Source of the DNA: Mycolicibacterium chubuense
GTDB taxonomy: Bacteria > Actinomycetota > Actinomycetes > Mycobacteriales > Mycobacteriaceae
NCBI RefSeq assembly: GCF_001044255.1
Contig: NZ_JYNX01000060.1
Coordinates: 140,951-204,950, forward strand
Direction: 5' to 3'
Length of the DNA: 64,000 nt
This document shows, piece after piece, positions 50,209-59,094 of this stretch. How positions within the stretch are numbered: position 1 is the first letter of the stretch; each line of letters starts with the position of its first letter. The notes beneath the pieces are model-generated. The model worked only from the letters and a program-made list of their open reading frames with translations, was not told the DNA's origin and searched no databases. Both the position numbers and the translations under genes were made by a program.

Positions 50209-50415
50209 TCAGCCCGCGACGGCGGCGCCGCAGATTCCGCACACCTCGAGCTGCCTGCGCTTCCACCGCAGGACCGGGATGAAGAAGACAGTGAACTGGC
50301 GGAACTGCCGCATTCGCGTCCATTGCGTGGTGTTGTGGCAGCGCGGGCAGGTCCGCATGTCTCCGACGCCGAGGTACTTCTGCTTGGTGCCGATGCCGAA
50401 CAGGAAGAACAACAC
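50209..50415 (-). CDS. Zinc-ribbon protein, 68 residues
   Basis: A hydrophobic N-terminus (MLFFLFGIGTKQKYLGVGD) is followed by CPRCHNTTQW, FTVFFIPVLRWKRRQ and a closing CGICG. The two Cys pairs form one zinc ribbon around a hydrophobic hairpin. This small type is common in actinobacteria; its function is unknown. It lies 38 bases upstream of the GH6 gene on the same strand. Confidence 0.75.
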   Translation of the reverse strand: MLFFLFGIGTKQKYLGVGDMRTCPRCHNTTQWTRMRQFRQFTVFFIPVLRWKRRQLEVCGICGAAVAG

Positions 50416-50494
50416 GTCACCACCGTAGAGGCGGGAATAGGTGACATGTCACGCAGGTTGCAGCGGGAGTCAACGGCAGGGAAAGGAAGACATC

Positions 50495-51238
50495 ATGGGA
50501 CAGCTGGACGGCAAGACAGCATTGGTCACGGGCGGAACCTCCGGAATCGGACTGGCGACCGCGCAGCGGCTGGCCGCCGAGGGCGCGCACGTCGTCATCA
50601 CGGGTCGCCGGCAGGAAGCGCTGGACGCGGCGGTGGCCTCGATCGGCGAAGCGGCGACCGGCGTCCGTAGCGACGTGTCCAAGATCGAGGAACTCGACGC
50701 GGTCGTCGACGCCATCCGGGCGCGCGGCAATGGCCTCGACGTCGTGTTCGCCAACGCCGGTGGCGGCGAGTTCGCCGCGCTGGCCGACATCACCGTGGAG
50801 CACTTCACCTCCACATTCACCACCAACGTCGGCGGCACGCTGTTCACCGTGCAGAAGGTGCTGCCGCTGCTCAACAAGGGCGCATCGGTGATCCTCGCGG
50901 GATCGACCGCAGCGTCCAACGGCACTCCGTCGTTCAGTGTCTACGCCGCGACGAAGGCGGCCATCCGGTCCTTCGGCCGGACGTGGGCGGCCGAACTGGC
51001 GAGCAGCGGCATCCGGGTCAACACCGTGGTGCCGGGACCGGTGGAGACGCCCGGACTCGTCGGGCTGGCGCCCGGCAGCGAGCAGGAACTGCTGGACGGG
51101 GAGGCGGCCAAGGTGCCGCTGGGCCGGGTCGGCAGGCCCGAAGAGCTCGCGGCGGCGGTGTTGTTCCTCGCGTCGGATCAGAGCAGCTTCATGACCGGCG
51201 CGGAGCTGTTCGTCGACGGCGGCGCAGAACAGGTGTGA
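50495..51238 (+). CDS. SDR family oxidoreductase
   Basis: The 247-residue classical SDR has TGGTSGIG (cofactor), NAGGGEF, the Ser in LAGSTAASNG, Tyr-x3-Lys in YAATKAAIRSF and the PG motif VVPGPVETPG. VITGRR in the second strand suggests NADP(H). It follows a good ribosome site (GGAAAGGAAG). Similar enzymes are often annotated as glucose dehydrogenase-like; the substrate is unknown. It abuts the MarR gene on the other strand, which may regulate it. Confidence 0.9.
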   Translation: MGQLDGKTALVTGGTSGIGLATAQRLAAEGAHVVITGRRQEALDAAVASIGEAATGVRSDVSKIEELDAVVDAIRARGNGLDVVFANAGGGEFAALADITVEHFTSTFTTNVGGTLFTVQKVLPLLNKGASVILAGSTAASNGTPSFSVYAATKAAIRSFGRTWAAELASSGIRVNTVVPGPVETPGLVGLAPGSEQELLDGEAAKVPLGRVGRPEELAAAVLFLASDQSSFMTGAELFVDGGAEQV

Positions 51239-51754
51239 TCACTCGGCCGGCGGGCCGAAATCCGGCGGCGGCAACGTCCCGCGCCGCAGGATCGAGTCGT
51301 AGACCGCGGCCAGGATGTCGGCGAGCGCCGCTTCCTGGCCGCGGTCGATGTCGGAGAAGACCGTGCTGCGCACCCACGCCGCATGCACGGGGACTGCCGC
51401 ATGAAACCGCTGCGCGCCCTCCGCGGTCAGGGTGACGTCGGTGGCGCGGCCGTCCTCGGCCGACTGCAGCCGCTCGATCAAGCCGCGGCGGGCCATCCGC
51501 TGCAGGTGATGGGACAGCCGGCTGCGCTCCCAGCCGATCACCGTCGCGAGGCTCGACAGCTGCGCCGTCCGCTCCGGCGCGTTGTCGAGCGCGTTGAGCA
51601 CCGTGTAGTCGCCGAGCGACAGACCGCAGTCCCGCTGCAGGTGCCGGTTCATCTCGTATTCGAGCCGGTGATAGACGCGCATGTAACTGACCCACGCGCG
51701 CTGCTGGGACGCGGTGAGCCCGTCCCGCGCCGCCTTGTCCGGCCGTCCTGCCAT
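51239..51754 (-). CDS. MarR family transcriptional regulator
   Basis: The 171-residue winged-helix protein has the MarR order: LSLGDYTVLNALDNAPERTA, then SSLATVIGWERSRLSHHLQR, and the wing RGLIERLQSAEDGRATDVTL. It is divergent from the HadAB-like gene, with a long inverted repeat between, and convergent with the SDR. The ATG at 51754 is used; the open frame further upstream is an artefact of the antisense hadAB gene. Confidence 0.9.
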   Translation of the reverse strand: MAGRPDKAARDGLTASQQRAWVSYMRVYHRLEYEMNRHLQRDCGLSLGDYTVLNALDNAPERTAQLSSLATVIGWERSRLSHHLQRMARRGLIERLQSAEDGRATDVTLTAEGAQRFHAAVPVHAAWVRSTVFSDIDRGQEAALADILAAVYDSILRRGTLPPPDFGPPAE

Positions 51755-51788
51755 GCCGATCAGTGTCGCGCGCCGCGGGGCCGTCGAC

Positions 51789-51838
51789 TGTGGGGGCTGT
51801 GCACGTGTTTCGGCGATTCGGCGTACACAGGCCCCACA
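51789..51838. repeat. Long interrupted inverted repeat between MarR and HadAB-like genes
   Basis: TGTGGGGGCTGTG (51789-51801) and CACAGGCCCCACA (51826-51838) are inverted copies matching at 12 of 13 positions. The 24-base loop contains TTCGGCG twice in tandem. It lies 35-85 bases from the MarR start and 58-107 bases from the dehydratase start. It may be a looped operator or an RNA hairpin. Confidence 0.5.
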
Positions 51839-51895
51839 CTCGCGGTCCGGGATCGCCGTCGATCGCCTGTCGCGCTGCGGGTTACTGTGCAGTCC

Positions 51896-52927
51896 ATGAC
51901 CGCACCGGCAGAAACGTCTCCGCTCGAAGCCCGCGTCGGCCACTACTACCAGATGGACGGCACGTACCTGGTGGGCCGCGAGAAGCTGCGCGAGTACGCC
52001 CGCGCCGTTCAGGACTACCACCCCGCGCACTGGGATGTCGCGGCCGCCGCCGAGCTGGGCTACCCCGACCTGATCGCGCCGCTGACCTTCACCTCCGCCC
52101 CGGGCATGCAGTGCAACCGGCGCATGTTCGAGGAGGTGGTGGTCGGCTACGACACCTACATGCAGACCGAGGAGGTCTTCGAGCAGCACCGCCCGATCGT
52201 GGCCGGTGACGAGTTGAAGATCGACGTGGAGCTGACGTCGGTGCGCAGGATCGCCGGCCGCGACCTCATCACGGTCACCAACACGTTCACCGACGCGGAC
52301 GGGGAGCGGGTGCACACGCTGCACACCACCGTGGTCGGTGTGACCGCGGAGGACATCGGCGCCGACGTCAAGACCGCGGTGCAGAACGCGATGATGCACG
52401 ACATGAACATCCTCGACATCGGCGGTTCGGATGCCCAGTACCACAAGACGATTCGGCCCGAAGGGGCGATCCGGGTGTCCGAGGGCGGCCTGACCCGCAC
52501 ACCGGGGAGCCGCTCGTTCGACGAGCTGGCGGTCGGCGAGACGCTGCCCGTGCACCACACCCGGCTCTCCCGCGGTGACCTGGTGAACTACGCCGGCGTG
52601 GCCGGTGATGCGAACCCGATCCACTGGGACGAGGACATCGCCAAGCTCGCCGGGCTGCCCGACGTGATCGCCCACGGCATGTTGACGATGGGCCTGGGCG
52701 CCGGCTTCTTCTCGTCGTGGTCCGGCGATCCGGGGGCTGCCACCCGCTTCGCCGTGCGGCTCTCCTCACCGACGATCGTGCCGGCCAAGGAAGGCGCCGA
52801 CGTCGAGTTCAGCGGCAAGGTGAAGTCACTGGATCCGGCGACGCGGTCCGGGGTCGTCATCGTCGGCGCGAAGTCCGCCGGCAAGAAGATCTTCGGCCTC
52901 GCGACGCTCGAGGTCCGCTTCCGCTGA
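51896..52927 (+). CDS. Fused HadA/HadB-type (3R)-hydroxyacyl dehydratase
   Basis: The 343-residue protein has two hotdog halves. The first (residues 10-165) is like HadA, with YARAVQDYHPAHWDVAAAAE replacing the usual hydratase motif. The second (190-343) is like HadB, with the intact hydratase-2 motif YAGVAGDANPIHWDEDIAKL, Asp and His catalytic. It dehydrates 3-hydroxyacyl-ACP or -CoA in fatty-acid metabolism. M. tuberculosis has a similar single-chain protein (Rv0216). The start at 51896 lies just after the long inverted repeat region. Confidence 0.88.
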   Translation: MTAPAETSPLEARVGHYYQMDGTYLVGREKLREYARAVQDYHPAHWDVAAAAELGYPDLIAPLTFTSAPGMQCNRRMFEEVVVGYDTYMQTEEVFEQHRPIVAGDELKIDVELTSVRRIAGRDLITVTNTFTDADGERVHTLHTTVVGVTAEDIGADVKTAVQNAMMHDMNILDIGGSDAQYHKTIRPEGAIRVSEGGLTRTPGSRSFDELAVGETLPVHHTRLSRGDLVNYAGVAGDANPIHWDEDIAKLAGLPDVIAHGMLTMGLGAGFFSSWSGDPGAATRFAVRLSSPTIVPAKEGADVEFSGKVKSLDPATRSGVVIVGAKSAGKKIFGLATLEVRFR

Positions 52928-52938
52928 GCGCGACCGGG

Positions 52939-53400
52939 TCAAGGGGTGTGCCGGGCCGCCAGTCGGCTGTAGGCGGCGGTGAAGGCGCTCGCCCCCGCGA
53001 GGAGTTGCTCGCGTTCGCGGTTGCTCATCTGCGCCGCGACGCCGCCCATGCGCTCGACCCGCTGGGCCACGACCTCGTCGAGCACCGACCGGCCGGCGGC
53101 GGTCAGCTCGAGCAGCGTCGCGCGCCGGTTGTGGGGCGGGATGCTGCGCGTGATGAGTCCGGCCTCGGCGAGCCGGTCACTGAGCCGGCTTGCGCTCGAC
53201 GGCGCCAGATCGAGGTCCTCGCCGAGCTCGGTGACCAGACTGGGTCCCAGGCGCTCCAAGGACTGCAGCGCACGCAGGGTGGATAGCCCCACCCGTTTCT
53301 CGATGTCCTCGAGCACGAGGACGTTCAACGCGAGGAGACCGCGCGTCGCGCGCTCGAGCTGCGCCGCGTAATCGGTCGTCTCTGTTCGTCGCGCTGCCAT
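52939..53400 (-). CDS. MarR family transcriptional regulator of the sugar-oxidation operon
   Basis: The 153-residue winged-helix protein has LSTLRALQSLERLGPSLVTE, then EDLDLAPSSASRLSDRLAEA and the wing LITRSIPPHNRRATLLELT. The ATG at 53400 is preferred to the longer frame (53496), because the extra 32 residues would run through the operator-like repeats. It is divergent from a nine-gene operon; a repressor role with release by a sugar or sugar acid is likely, but inferred from position. Confidence 0.88.
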   Translation of the reverse strand: MAARRTETTDYAAQLERATRGLLALNVLVLEDIEKRVGLSTLRALQSLERLGPSLVTELGEDLDLAPSSASRLSDRLAEAGLITRSIPPHNRRATLLELTAAGRSVLDEVVAQRVERMGGVAAQMSNREREQLLAGASAFTAAYSRLAARHTP

Positions 53401-53456
53401 CAAGCACGCAGCATACATCCAGCTCACACGTCTTCCACCAACACTATTTTCGCCAG

Positions 53457-53495
53457 TTTGGATATCATCCATATTGGATACTTTGCTTCTAAGCA
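53457..53495. promoter_or_regulatory. Cluster of short palindromes, candidate MarR operator
   Basis: TTTGGATATCATCCATATTGGATAC (split as TTTGGATATCATCC and ATATTGGATAC) holds two TTGGATA direct copies and two GGAT/ATCC inverted pairs at 53457-53481. TGCTT-CT-AAGCA, a perfect inverted repeat, follows at 53484-53495. The stretch is AT-rich and lies just before the membrane-protein start at 53512, where repressor binding would block the operon promoter. Confidence 0.55.
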
Positions 53496-53511
53496 ACGAA
53501 TGGGAGACGTC

Positions 53512-54027
53512 ATGGCGCGAGACACCCGCGGTCCGCTACCGCCCGAGACCGACAACCTGCGCCGGGTCAGCGTCAACCCGTCGCACTGGCGGCAGGTTCG
53601 CCGGCTGCTGGCTGCGGAGGCGTTGGCCATGGGTCTGCTCGGCGTGGTCGGCCTGATCGGAGTGGCCGTCGACGACCGGCACGCAGGGTGGCGCGTACTC
53701 GGGGTGCCTCTGACCCCGTGGCTCAGTGCCGTTCTGGTGGGCATCGGGGCAGCGGCGGCCATGGCACGCACGCGGCGGCAGGTGGCCAAGGTCTTCACGC
53801 TCACGATGAGCGCGGTCGCCGTCGCGGTGATGGTCATCTGCGGGGTGGCCTCGGCGCATCGCGACCCCGGACCGCTGGGATTCACCGCGCCGGCGATCCT
53901 GCTGTGGACCCTGCTCTTCTGCTGGAGCATCGCGTTGGCGATATGGGTGCTCCCCGACCAGATCGAGGGACCCGCCTGGTTGCCTCGCCGGCGCGGTACC
54001 GATTCCAGCGGGCGGGGGCGACGGTGA
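53512..54027 (+). CDS. Four-helix membrane protein, first gene of the operon
   Basis: The 171-residue protein has four likely membrane helices (about residues 32-52, 66-83, 93-113 and 122-146). The cytosolic ends are basic. I do not recognise a family. The ATG at 53512 follows GGGAG; another ATG four codons earlier is possible. Its stop overlaps the GH15 start (GTGA), so it is co-translated with a sugar hydrolase. Confidence 0.75.
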   Translation: MARDTRGPLPPETDNLRRVSVNPSHWRQVRRLLAAEALAMGLLGVVGLIGVAVDDRHAGWRVLGVPLTPWLSAVLVGIGAAAAMARTRRQVAKVFTLTMSAVAVAVMVICGVASAHRDPGPLGFTAPAILLWTLLFCWSIALAIWVLPDQIEGPAWLPRRRGTDSSGRGRR

Positions 54028-55811
54028 CCGCTCGGATCGGCAACCCGCACGTACTGCGGGAGTACGCCCTCCTCGCCGACGGATACCGCGGTGCGCTGAT
54101 CGGACCGCGCGGGGAGATCAGCTGGATGTGCGCGCCGCGATGGGACAGCGATGCCGTGTTCTCCGCGCTGATCGGCGGCACCGGGGCGTTCGCGATCACC
54201 CCTCGGGGACGCTTCGTCTGGGGCGGGCACTATGAGGACGGCAGCCTGATCTGGCGCTCGCGCTGGGTGACCACCGACGGCATCACCGAGTGCCGCGAAG
54301 CCCTCGCCTACCCCGGCGACCCGCACCGTGCCGTGCTGATGCGCCGGCTCGTCGCAGTGCGCGGCGATGCCTGCGCGACAGTGACGTTCGCGCCTGGTGC
54401 CGGATTCGGGCGGCACGGCATGGACGACCTGGTTCGTGACGACCACGGCCGCTGGCACGCCTCGTGCGGCCCGCTGCGCATCACGGTGCACGGCATCGCG
54501 CATGCAGAGGTGACCGACGGCTCCGTCGGTGTCACTGCCCTGCGCTGCGATCTGAAGCTGGCGCAGGGCCGCCATCACAACGTCGTCGTCGAGTTGTCGG
54601 ATCGTCCCGGTGCCGCACCGTTGCCGCACCCCGACGCACTGTGGAATGACACCGAGAACGCCTGGGGTGCAGCGCTTCCGGCGTTCACAGCGAGCGCCGC
54701 TCCCCGCGACGCCCGGCATTCCTATGCGGTGCTGCGCGGCTTGACGACTCCGGGCGGAGGCATGGTGGCCGCCGCGACGATGAGCCTGCCCGAGCGCGCC
54801 GCACAGCGTCGCAACTACGACTACCGCTACGTGTGGATCCGCGATCAGTGCTACGCGGGTGAAGCCGTGGCCCTCGACGGACCCCACCCGGTGCTCGACG
54901 ACGCCGTCGGATTCGTCGCTGCGCGCCTGCTCGCCGACGGCCCCGATCTTCGGCCCGCCTACCGCGTCGACGGCACCGCGGTACCCGACGAGAGCTCGCT
55001 GCGGCTGCCCGGCTATCCCGGCGGCACCGATGTTCTCGGGAACCACGCGCACAGTCAGTTTCAGCTCGACGTCTTCGGCGAAGCGCTGCTGCTCTTGGCC
55101 GCGGCCGCCCGGCACGACCGGCTCGACGGTGACAGCCGTCGCGCCGCCGCCATCGCGGCGTCAGCCATCGCGCAGCGATGGCGTCAACCCGACGCCGGTG
55201 TGTGGGAACTGGAGACCCGGAACTGGGCGCACTCGCGGCTGACCTGTGTTGCCGGCCTACGGGCGTTCGCCACGCACGCCGAGCAGAAGGACGCGTCGCG
55301 GTACCAGACGCTGGCCGACACCATCCTGGCGTCGAGCACCGATTGCGTGCATCCGAGCGGGCGCTGGCAGCGCGCTCCCGACGACCCCCGTGTCGACGCC
55401 GCATTGCTGGTCCCCGCCCTGCGTGGTGCCCTCCCGCCCGACGACCCGCGCAGCGTCGCGACGTTGCGCGCCGTGCTCGACAAACTCGAAGACGACGGGT
55501 TCGTCTACCGGTTCCGCCATGACGATCGGCCGCTCGCCGAGGCCGAAGGGGCGTTCCTGCTGTGCGGGTTCTGGACTGCGCTGGCGTGTCTGCAGCGCGG
55601 CGACGTCGTCGGGGCCACCCGGCACTTCGAACGCAACCGCGCCGCCTGCGGACCGCCCGGTCTGTTCGGCGAGGAGTACGACGTCGAGCAGCGCCAGCTC
55701 CGGGGCAACATCCCGCAGGCGTTCGTGCACGCCCTGCTCATCGAATCGTCGCTGCGCCTCGCGCACCCACCCCAGCTTTCGAAGAACAGCATCGGAAAGG
55801 AAGCGTCGTGA
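54024..55811 (+). CDS. GH15 family glucoamylase/trehalase-like enzyme
   Basis: The 595-residue GTG-initiated protein has an N-terminal beta-domain (YALLADGYRGALIGPRGEIS, WMCAPRWDSDAVFSALIGG) and an alpha/alpha barrel. Conserved blocks are RNYDYRYVWIRDQCYAGEAV, with a catalytic-site Arg-Asp, and DDRPLAEAEGAFLLCGFW, which holds the general base Glu. GH15 enzymes release glucose from alpha-glucans; some mycobacterial members are trehalases. There is no signal peptide, so it is cytosolic. In this operon it could supply a free sugar to the oxidising enzymes. It is in four-base overlap with both neighbours. Confidence 0.9.
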   Translation: MTARIGNPHVLREYALLADGYRGALIGPRGEISWMCAPRWDSDAVFSALIGGTGAFAITPRGRFVWGGHYEDGSLIWRSRWVTTDGITECREALAYPGDPHRAVLMRRLVAVRGDACATVTFAPGAGFGRHGMDDLVRDDHGRWHASCGPLRITVHGIAHAEVTDGSVGVTALRCDLKLAQGRHHNVVVELSDRPGAAPLPHPDALWNDTENAWGAALPAFTASAAPRDARHSYAVLRGLTTPGGGMVAAATMSLPERAAQRRNYDYRYVWIRDQCYAGEAVALDGPHPVLDDAVGFVAARLLADGPDLRPAYRVDGTAVPDESSLRLPGYPGGTDVLGNHAHSQFQLDVFGEALLLLAAAARHDRLDGDSRRAAAIAASAIAQRWRQPDAGVWELETRNWAHSRLTCVAGLRAFATHAEQKDASRYQTLADTILASSTDCVHPSGRWQRAPDDPRVDAALLVPALRGALPPDDPRSVATLRAVLDKLEDDGFVYRFRHDDRPLAEAEGAFLLCGFWTALACLQRGDVVGATRHFERNRAACGPPGLFGEEYDVEQRQLRGNIPQAFVHALLIESSLRLAHPPQLSKNSIGKEAS

Positions 55812-56827
55812 CCGTCATCCCGCCCCGCACCGTGGTCGTCACCGGAGCCAGCGCCGGCATCGGGCGTGCCGTCGCACGCGCCTTCGGACGGCGCGGAGAT
55901 CGGGTAGCGCTGCTGGCCCGCGGTGCCGCCGGCCTGCGCGGCGCCGCCGAGGACGTCGAGGCCGCCGGCGGCCGGGCACTGTGCCTACCCGTCGATGTCG
56001 CCGACTTCGACCAGGTGGACGACGCCGCCACCCGGGTCGGGGACACCTTCGGACCGATCGACGTCTGGGTCAACGTGGCCTTCACCTCGGTGTTCGCCCC
56101 GTTCACCGAGATCGAACCCGCCGAGTTCCGCCGCGTCACCGAGGTCAGCTACCTGGGGTTCGTGCACGGCACCATGGCGGCACTCACCCGCATGAGACCG
56201 CGTGACGCGGGCACCGTCGTGCAGGTGGGGTCGGCTCTCGGCGCCCGCGCCATCCCCCTGCAGTCCGCGTACTGCGGCGCCAAACACGCGATCAACGGTT
56301 TCACCGAATCCGTCCGCACCGAACTGATGCACGACCACAGCAACGTGCACATCACCGTCGTGCAGATGCCGGCGCTCAACACCCCGCAATTCGACTGGGT
56401 GCTGTCCCGGCTGCCCCGCCACCCGCAACCCGTTCCACCGATCTATCAACCCGAGGTGGCCGCCCGCGCGGTGGTGCGGGCCGCCGATCATCCCCGGCGC
56501 AAGCAGTACTGGGTCGGTGCCAGCACCGCCGCGACCGTCGTCGGGCAGCGCGTCATGCCGGCCGTGCTGGATCGCTACCTCGCGCGCACGGGTTACTCGT
56601 CGCAGCAGACCGGCGCGCCGGTCGATCCGGACCGGCCGAACAACCTGTGGGAGCCGCTCGACGAGGATCCCGGCACCGATCACGGCGCCCATGGATCCTT
56701 CGACGACCGATCGCTGAGCGGCTCCCGGCAGATCTGGCTGTCGCGGCATGCGCGCGCACTGTCGATGGCCGCCGCGGGCGTGGCCCTGACCGCCGGCGGG
56801 GCTGCGCTGACTCACTACCGGAATTAA
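55808..56827 (+). CDS. SDR family oxidoreductase with C-terminal membrane anchor
   Basis: The 339-residue protein has TGASAGIGRAVARAFGRRGD (cofactor), the Ser in QVGSALGARA, and Tyr-x3-Lys in SAYCGAKHAINGF. An unusual C-terminal extension of about 90 residues ends in a hydrophobic helix (LSMAAAGVALTAGGAALTHY). The fold is classical SDR; the extension suggests docking at the membrane, perhaps with the small membrane proteins of the operon. The substrate is unknown; an oxidised sugar or a polyol is plausible from context only. Confidence 0.85.
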   Translation: MTVIPPRTVVVTGASAGIGRAVARAFGRRGDRVALLARGAAGLRGAAEDVEAAGGRALCLPVDVADFDQVDDAATRVGDTFGPIDVWVNVAFTSVFAPFTEIEPAEFRRVTEVSYLGFVHGTMAALTRMRPRDAGTVVQVGSALGARAIPLQSAYCGAKHAINGFTESVRTELMHDHSNVHITVVQMPALNTPQFDWVLSRLPRHPQPVPPIYQPEVAARAVVRAADHPRRKQYWVGASTAATVVGQRVMPAVLDRYLARTGYSSQQTGAPVDPDRPNNLWEPLDEDPGTDHGAHGSFDDRSLSGSRQIWLSRHARALSMAAAGVALTAGGAALTHYRN

Positions 56828-56854
56828 ACCGCAACACCTTTCGAAGGAGGCGAC

Positions 56855-58651
56855 ATGTCAGACACCGTGGGTGACGTCCTACTGGCCCGGCTGCGGGACT
56901 GGGGCGTCCGACAGGTCTTCGGGTTCCCCGGCGACGGCATCAACGGGCTGCTCGCCGCGTGGCAGCGCGCCGGCGACGACCCCCAGTTCGTCCAGGCCCG
57001 CCACGAAGAGATGGCGGCGTTCGAAGCGGTCGGCTTCGCCAAGTTCTCCGGCCGGGTGGGGGTGTGCGTGGCCACCAGCGGTCCGGGCGCGGTGCACCTG
57101 CTCAACGGGCTCTACGACGCCAAGCTCGATCACGTCCCGGTGGTCGCGATCGTCGGCCAGACCGAACGCTCGGCGATGGGCGGCTCCTACCAGCAGGAGA
57201 TCGACCTGCTCAGCCTGTTCAAAGACGTGTGCAGCGAGTACGTCCAGATGTGCACCGTCCCGCAGCAACTGCCCAACCTCATCGATCGCGCCATCCGGGT
57301 GGCCCTCAGCGAAGCTGCGCCCACGGCGATCATCGTGCCCTCCGACGTCTTGGAGCTGACCTACGAGCCGCCGGGCCACGCGTTCAAGCAGGTGCCGTCC
57401 AGTCTGGGCATGTCCGAGGCGCGGGTGGTCCCCGACGATGACGCGCTGCGCCGCACCGCGGACCTGCTCAACGCCGGCGACAAGGTGGCCATGCTCGTCG
57501 GACAGGGTGCCCGCGGATGCGCCGCCGAGCTGACCGAAGTCGCCGACCTGCTCGGCGCCGGTGTCGCGAAAGCCCTTCTGGGCAAGGACGTTCTGTCCGA
57601 CGACCTGCCGTGGGTGACCGGCTCTATCGGGTTGCTCGGAACGACGGCGAGCTGGCATCTGATGCAGGGCTGCGACACCCTCCTCACCGTCGGGTCGAAC
57701 TTCCCCTACACCCAGTTCCTGCCCGACCTCGACCAGGCTCGCGCCGTGCAGATCGACCGCTCCGGCAAGTGGATCGGGATGCGCTACCCCTACGAGATCA
57801 ACCTCGTCGGCGACGCGAAGAGCACGCTGCAGGCGCTGATTCCGTTGCTGGAGCGCAAGACCGACCGGTCCTGGCGCGACAGGATCGAGAAGTGGGTGGC
57901 GAGTTGGTGGACCACCGTGCAGCGCCGGGCGATGACCGATGCCGACCCCGTGAACCCCATGCGCATCTTCTGGGAACTGTCCGAGCGGATGCCGGACAAC
58001 GCCGTCATCGCCGCCGATTCGGGTTCGTCGGCCAACTGGTACGCGCGGCATCTCAAGTTCCGCGGCGACGTGCGTGGCTCCCTGTCCGGCACGCTCGCCA
58101 CGATGGGACCCGGAGTGCCGTACGTGATCGGGGCGAAATGGGCGCATCCCGACCGGCCCGCCATCGCGTTCGTCGGCGACGGGGCGATGCAGATGAACGG
58201 CATGGCCGAACTGATCACCATCAGCAAGTACTGGAGACAGTGGACCGACCCGCGCCTCATCGTCGCGATCCTGCACAACAACGACCTGAACCAGGTCACC
58301 TGGGAGATGCGCGCCATGGAGCACTCACCGAAATTCGAAGCGTCGCAGAGTCTTCCCGACGTTGACTTCGCCGGGTTCGCCCGTAGCCTCGGCCTGCACG
58401 GCGACAACATCGACGATCCGTCGGTGCTCGGTGACGCGTGGGAGCGCGCTCTGGTCGCCGACCGGCCCACCGTGCTCGACGTGCGCTGCGACCCCGATGT
58501 ACCTCCCATTCCGCCGCACGCCACCTTCGACGAGGCGAAGTCGCTCGTCGAGGCAGTTGTCGGCGGTGACGAGGACAGCGCGGGATTCATCAAGCAGGGC
58601 ATCAAACAGAAGGTGCAGCAGTACTTCCCGAGCGAGAAAAAGGACCGCTGA
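56855..58651 (+). CDS. Thiamine-diphosphate enzyme, pyruvate oxidase/dehydrogenase-like
   Basis: The 598-residue protein has three TPP-family domains. The catalytic Glu lies in QARHEEMAAFEAVGFAKFSG. The central domain binds a nucleotide or FAD-like group. The TPP site GDGAMQMNGMAELITISKYW continues to HNNDLNQ. It is nearest to PoxB-type enzymes that decarboxylate a 2-oxoacid, but its true substrate may differ; PoxB-like enzymes of this clade often sit in sugar-acid clusters. A very strong Shine-Dalgarno (GAAGGAGG, 56843-56850) raises expression relative to its neighbours. It abuts the next gene by one base. Confidence 0.9.
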   Translation: MSDTVGDVLLARLRDWGVRQVFGFPGDGINGLLAAWQRAGDDPQFVQARHEEMAAFEAVGFAKFSGRVGVCVATSGPGAVHLLNGLYDAKLDHVPVVAIVGQTERSAMGGSYQQEIDLLSLFKDVCSEYVQMCTVPQQLPNLIDRAIRVALSEAAPTAIIVPSDVLELTYEPPGHAFKQVPSSLGMSEARVVPDDDALRRTADLLNAGDKVAMLVGQGARGCAAELTEVADLLGAGVAKALLGKDVLSDDLPWVTGSIGLLGTTASWHLMQGCDTLLTVGSNFPYTQFLPDLDQARAVQIDRSGKWIGMRYPYEINLVGDAKSTLQALIPLLERKTDRSWRDRIEKWVASWWTTVQRRAMTDADPVNPMRIFWELSERMPDNAVIAADSGSSANWYARHLKFRGDVRGSLSGTLATMGPGVPYVIGAKWAHPDRPAIAFVGDGAMQMNGMAELITISKYWRQWTDPRLIVAILHNNDLNQVTWEMRAMEHSPKFEASQSLPDVDFAGFARSLGLHGDNIDDPSVLGDAWERALVADRPTVLDVRCDPDVPPIPPHATFDEAKSLVEAVVGGDEDSAGFIKQGIKQKVQQYFPSEKKDR

Positions 58652-59094
58652 TGAGACCCGTGCGCGCCGCGGTGCACGCCATCCGCACCGGACGTTTCGA
58701 ACGCACCCTCTCCGCGCTGACCGCTGCCGGAGCCGCCGTCACCACCGCCGAGATCTACCTCTCCCACGACGGCGCCAGCTTCGGCAACCGGATGATGTAC
58801 TGGCCGGTCGTCATCCTTCCCACGGCGGTACCGGCCGGGTTGGCCGGGTTCTTCTCCCGGCGCGCCGCGCACACGGTGTTGCCCGCCGCCAGCGCGCTGA
58901 TCGTCGCCAACGGCGTGCAGGGCACCTATTTGCACTGGCGCGGAATCCGGCAGCGGCCCGGCGGGCTCACCAGATACAACATGGAATCCGGGCCGCCGGC
59001 GTTCGCGCCGCTGCTGGCCTCCCTGGTCGGAGGGATGGGACTGCTCGCGTCGCTGCTGCGCCGGGAGGACCTGCCCGGGGACGGGAGGCGATGA
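58651..59094 (+). CDS. Small membrane protein of the operon
   Basis: The 147-residue protein has three or four membrane helices (LSALTAAGAAVTTAEIYL, VVILPTAVPAGLAGFF, TVLPAASALIVANGV, LLASLVGGMGLLASLL). A conserved-looking loop NRMMYWPVVI and a tail RREDLPGDGRR lie on either side. No family is recognised. It may anchor the dehydrogenase encoded next, or hold a quinone site. Confidence 0.75.
   Translation: MRPVRAAVHAIRTGRFERTLSALTAAGAAVTTAEIYLSHDGASFGNRMMYWPVVILPTAVPAGLAGFFSRRAAHTVLPAASALIVANGVQGTYLHWRGIRQRPGGLTRYNMESGPPAFAPLLASLVGGMGLLASLLRREDLPGDGRR

Noticed and set aside
53401-53496. Longer start for the MarR regulator
   Set aside because: It would place coding sequence over the AT-rich operator-like repeats; the shorter form begins at the usual distance from the HTH.
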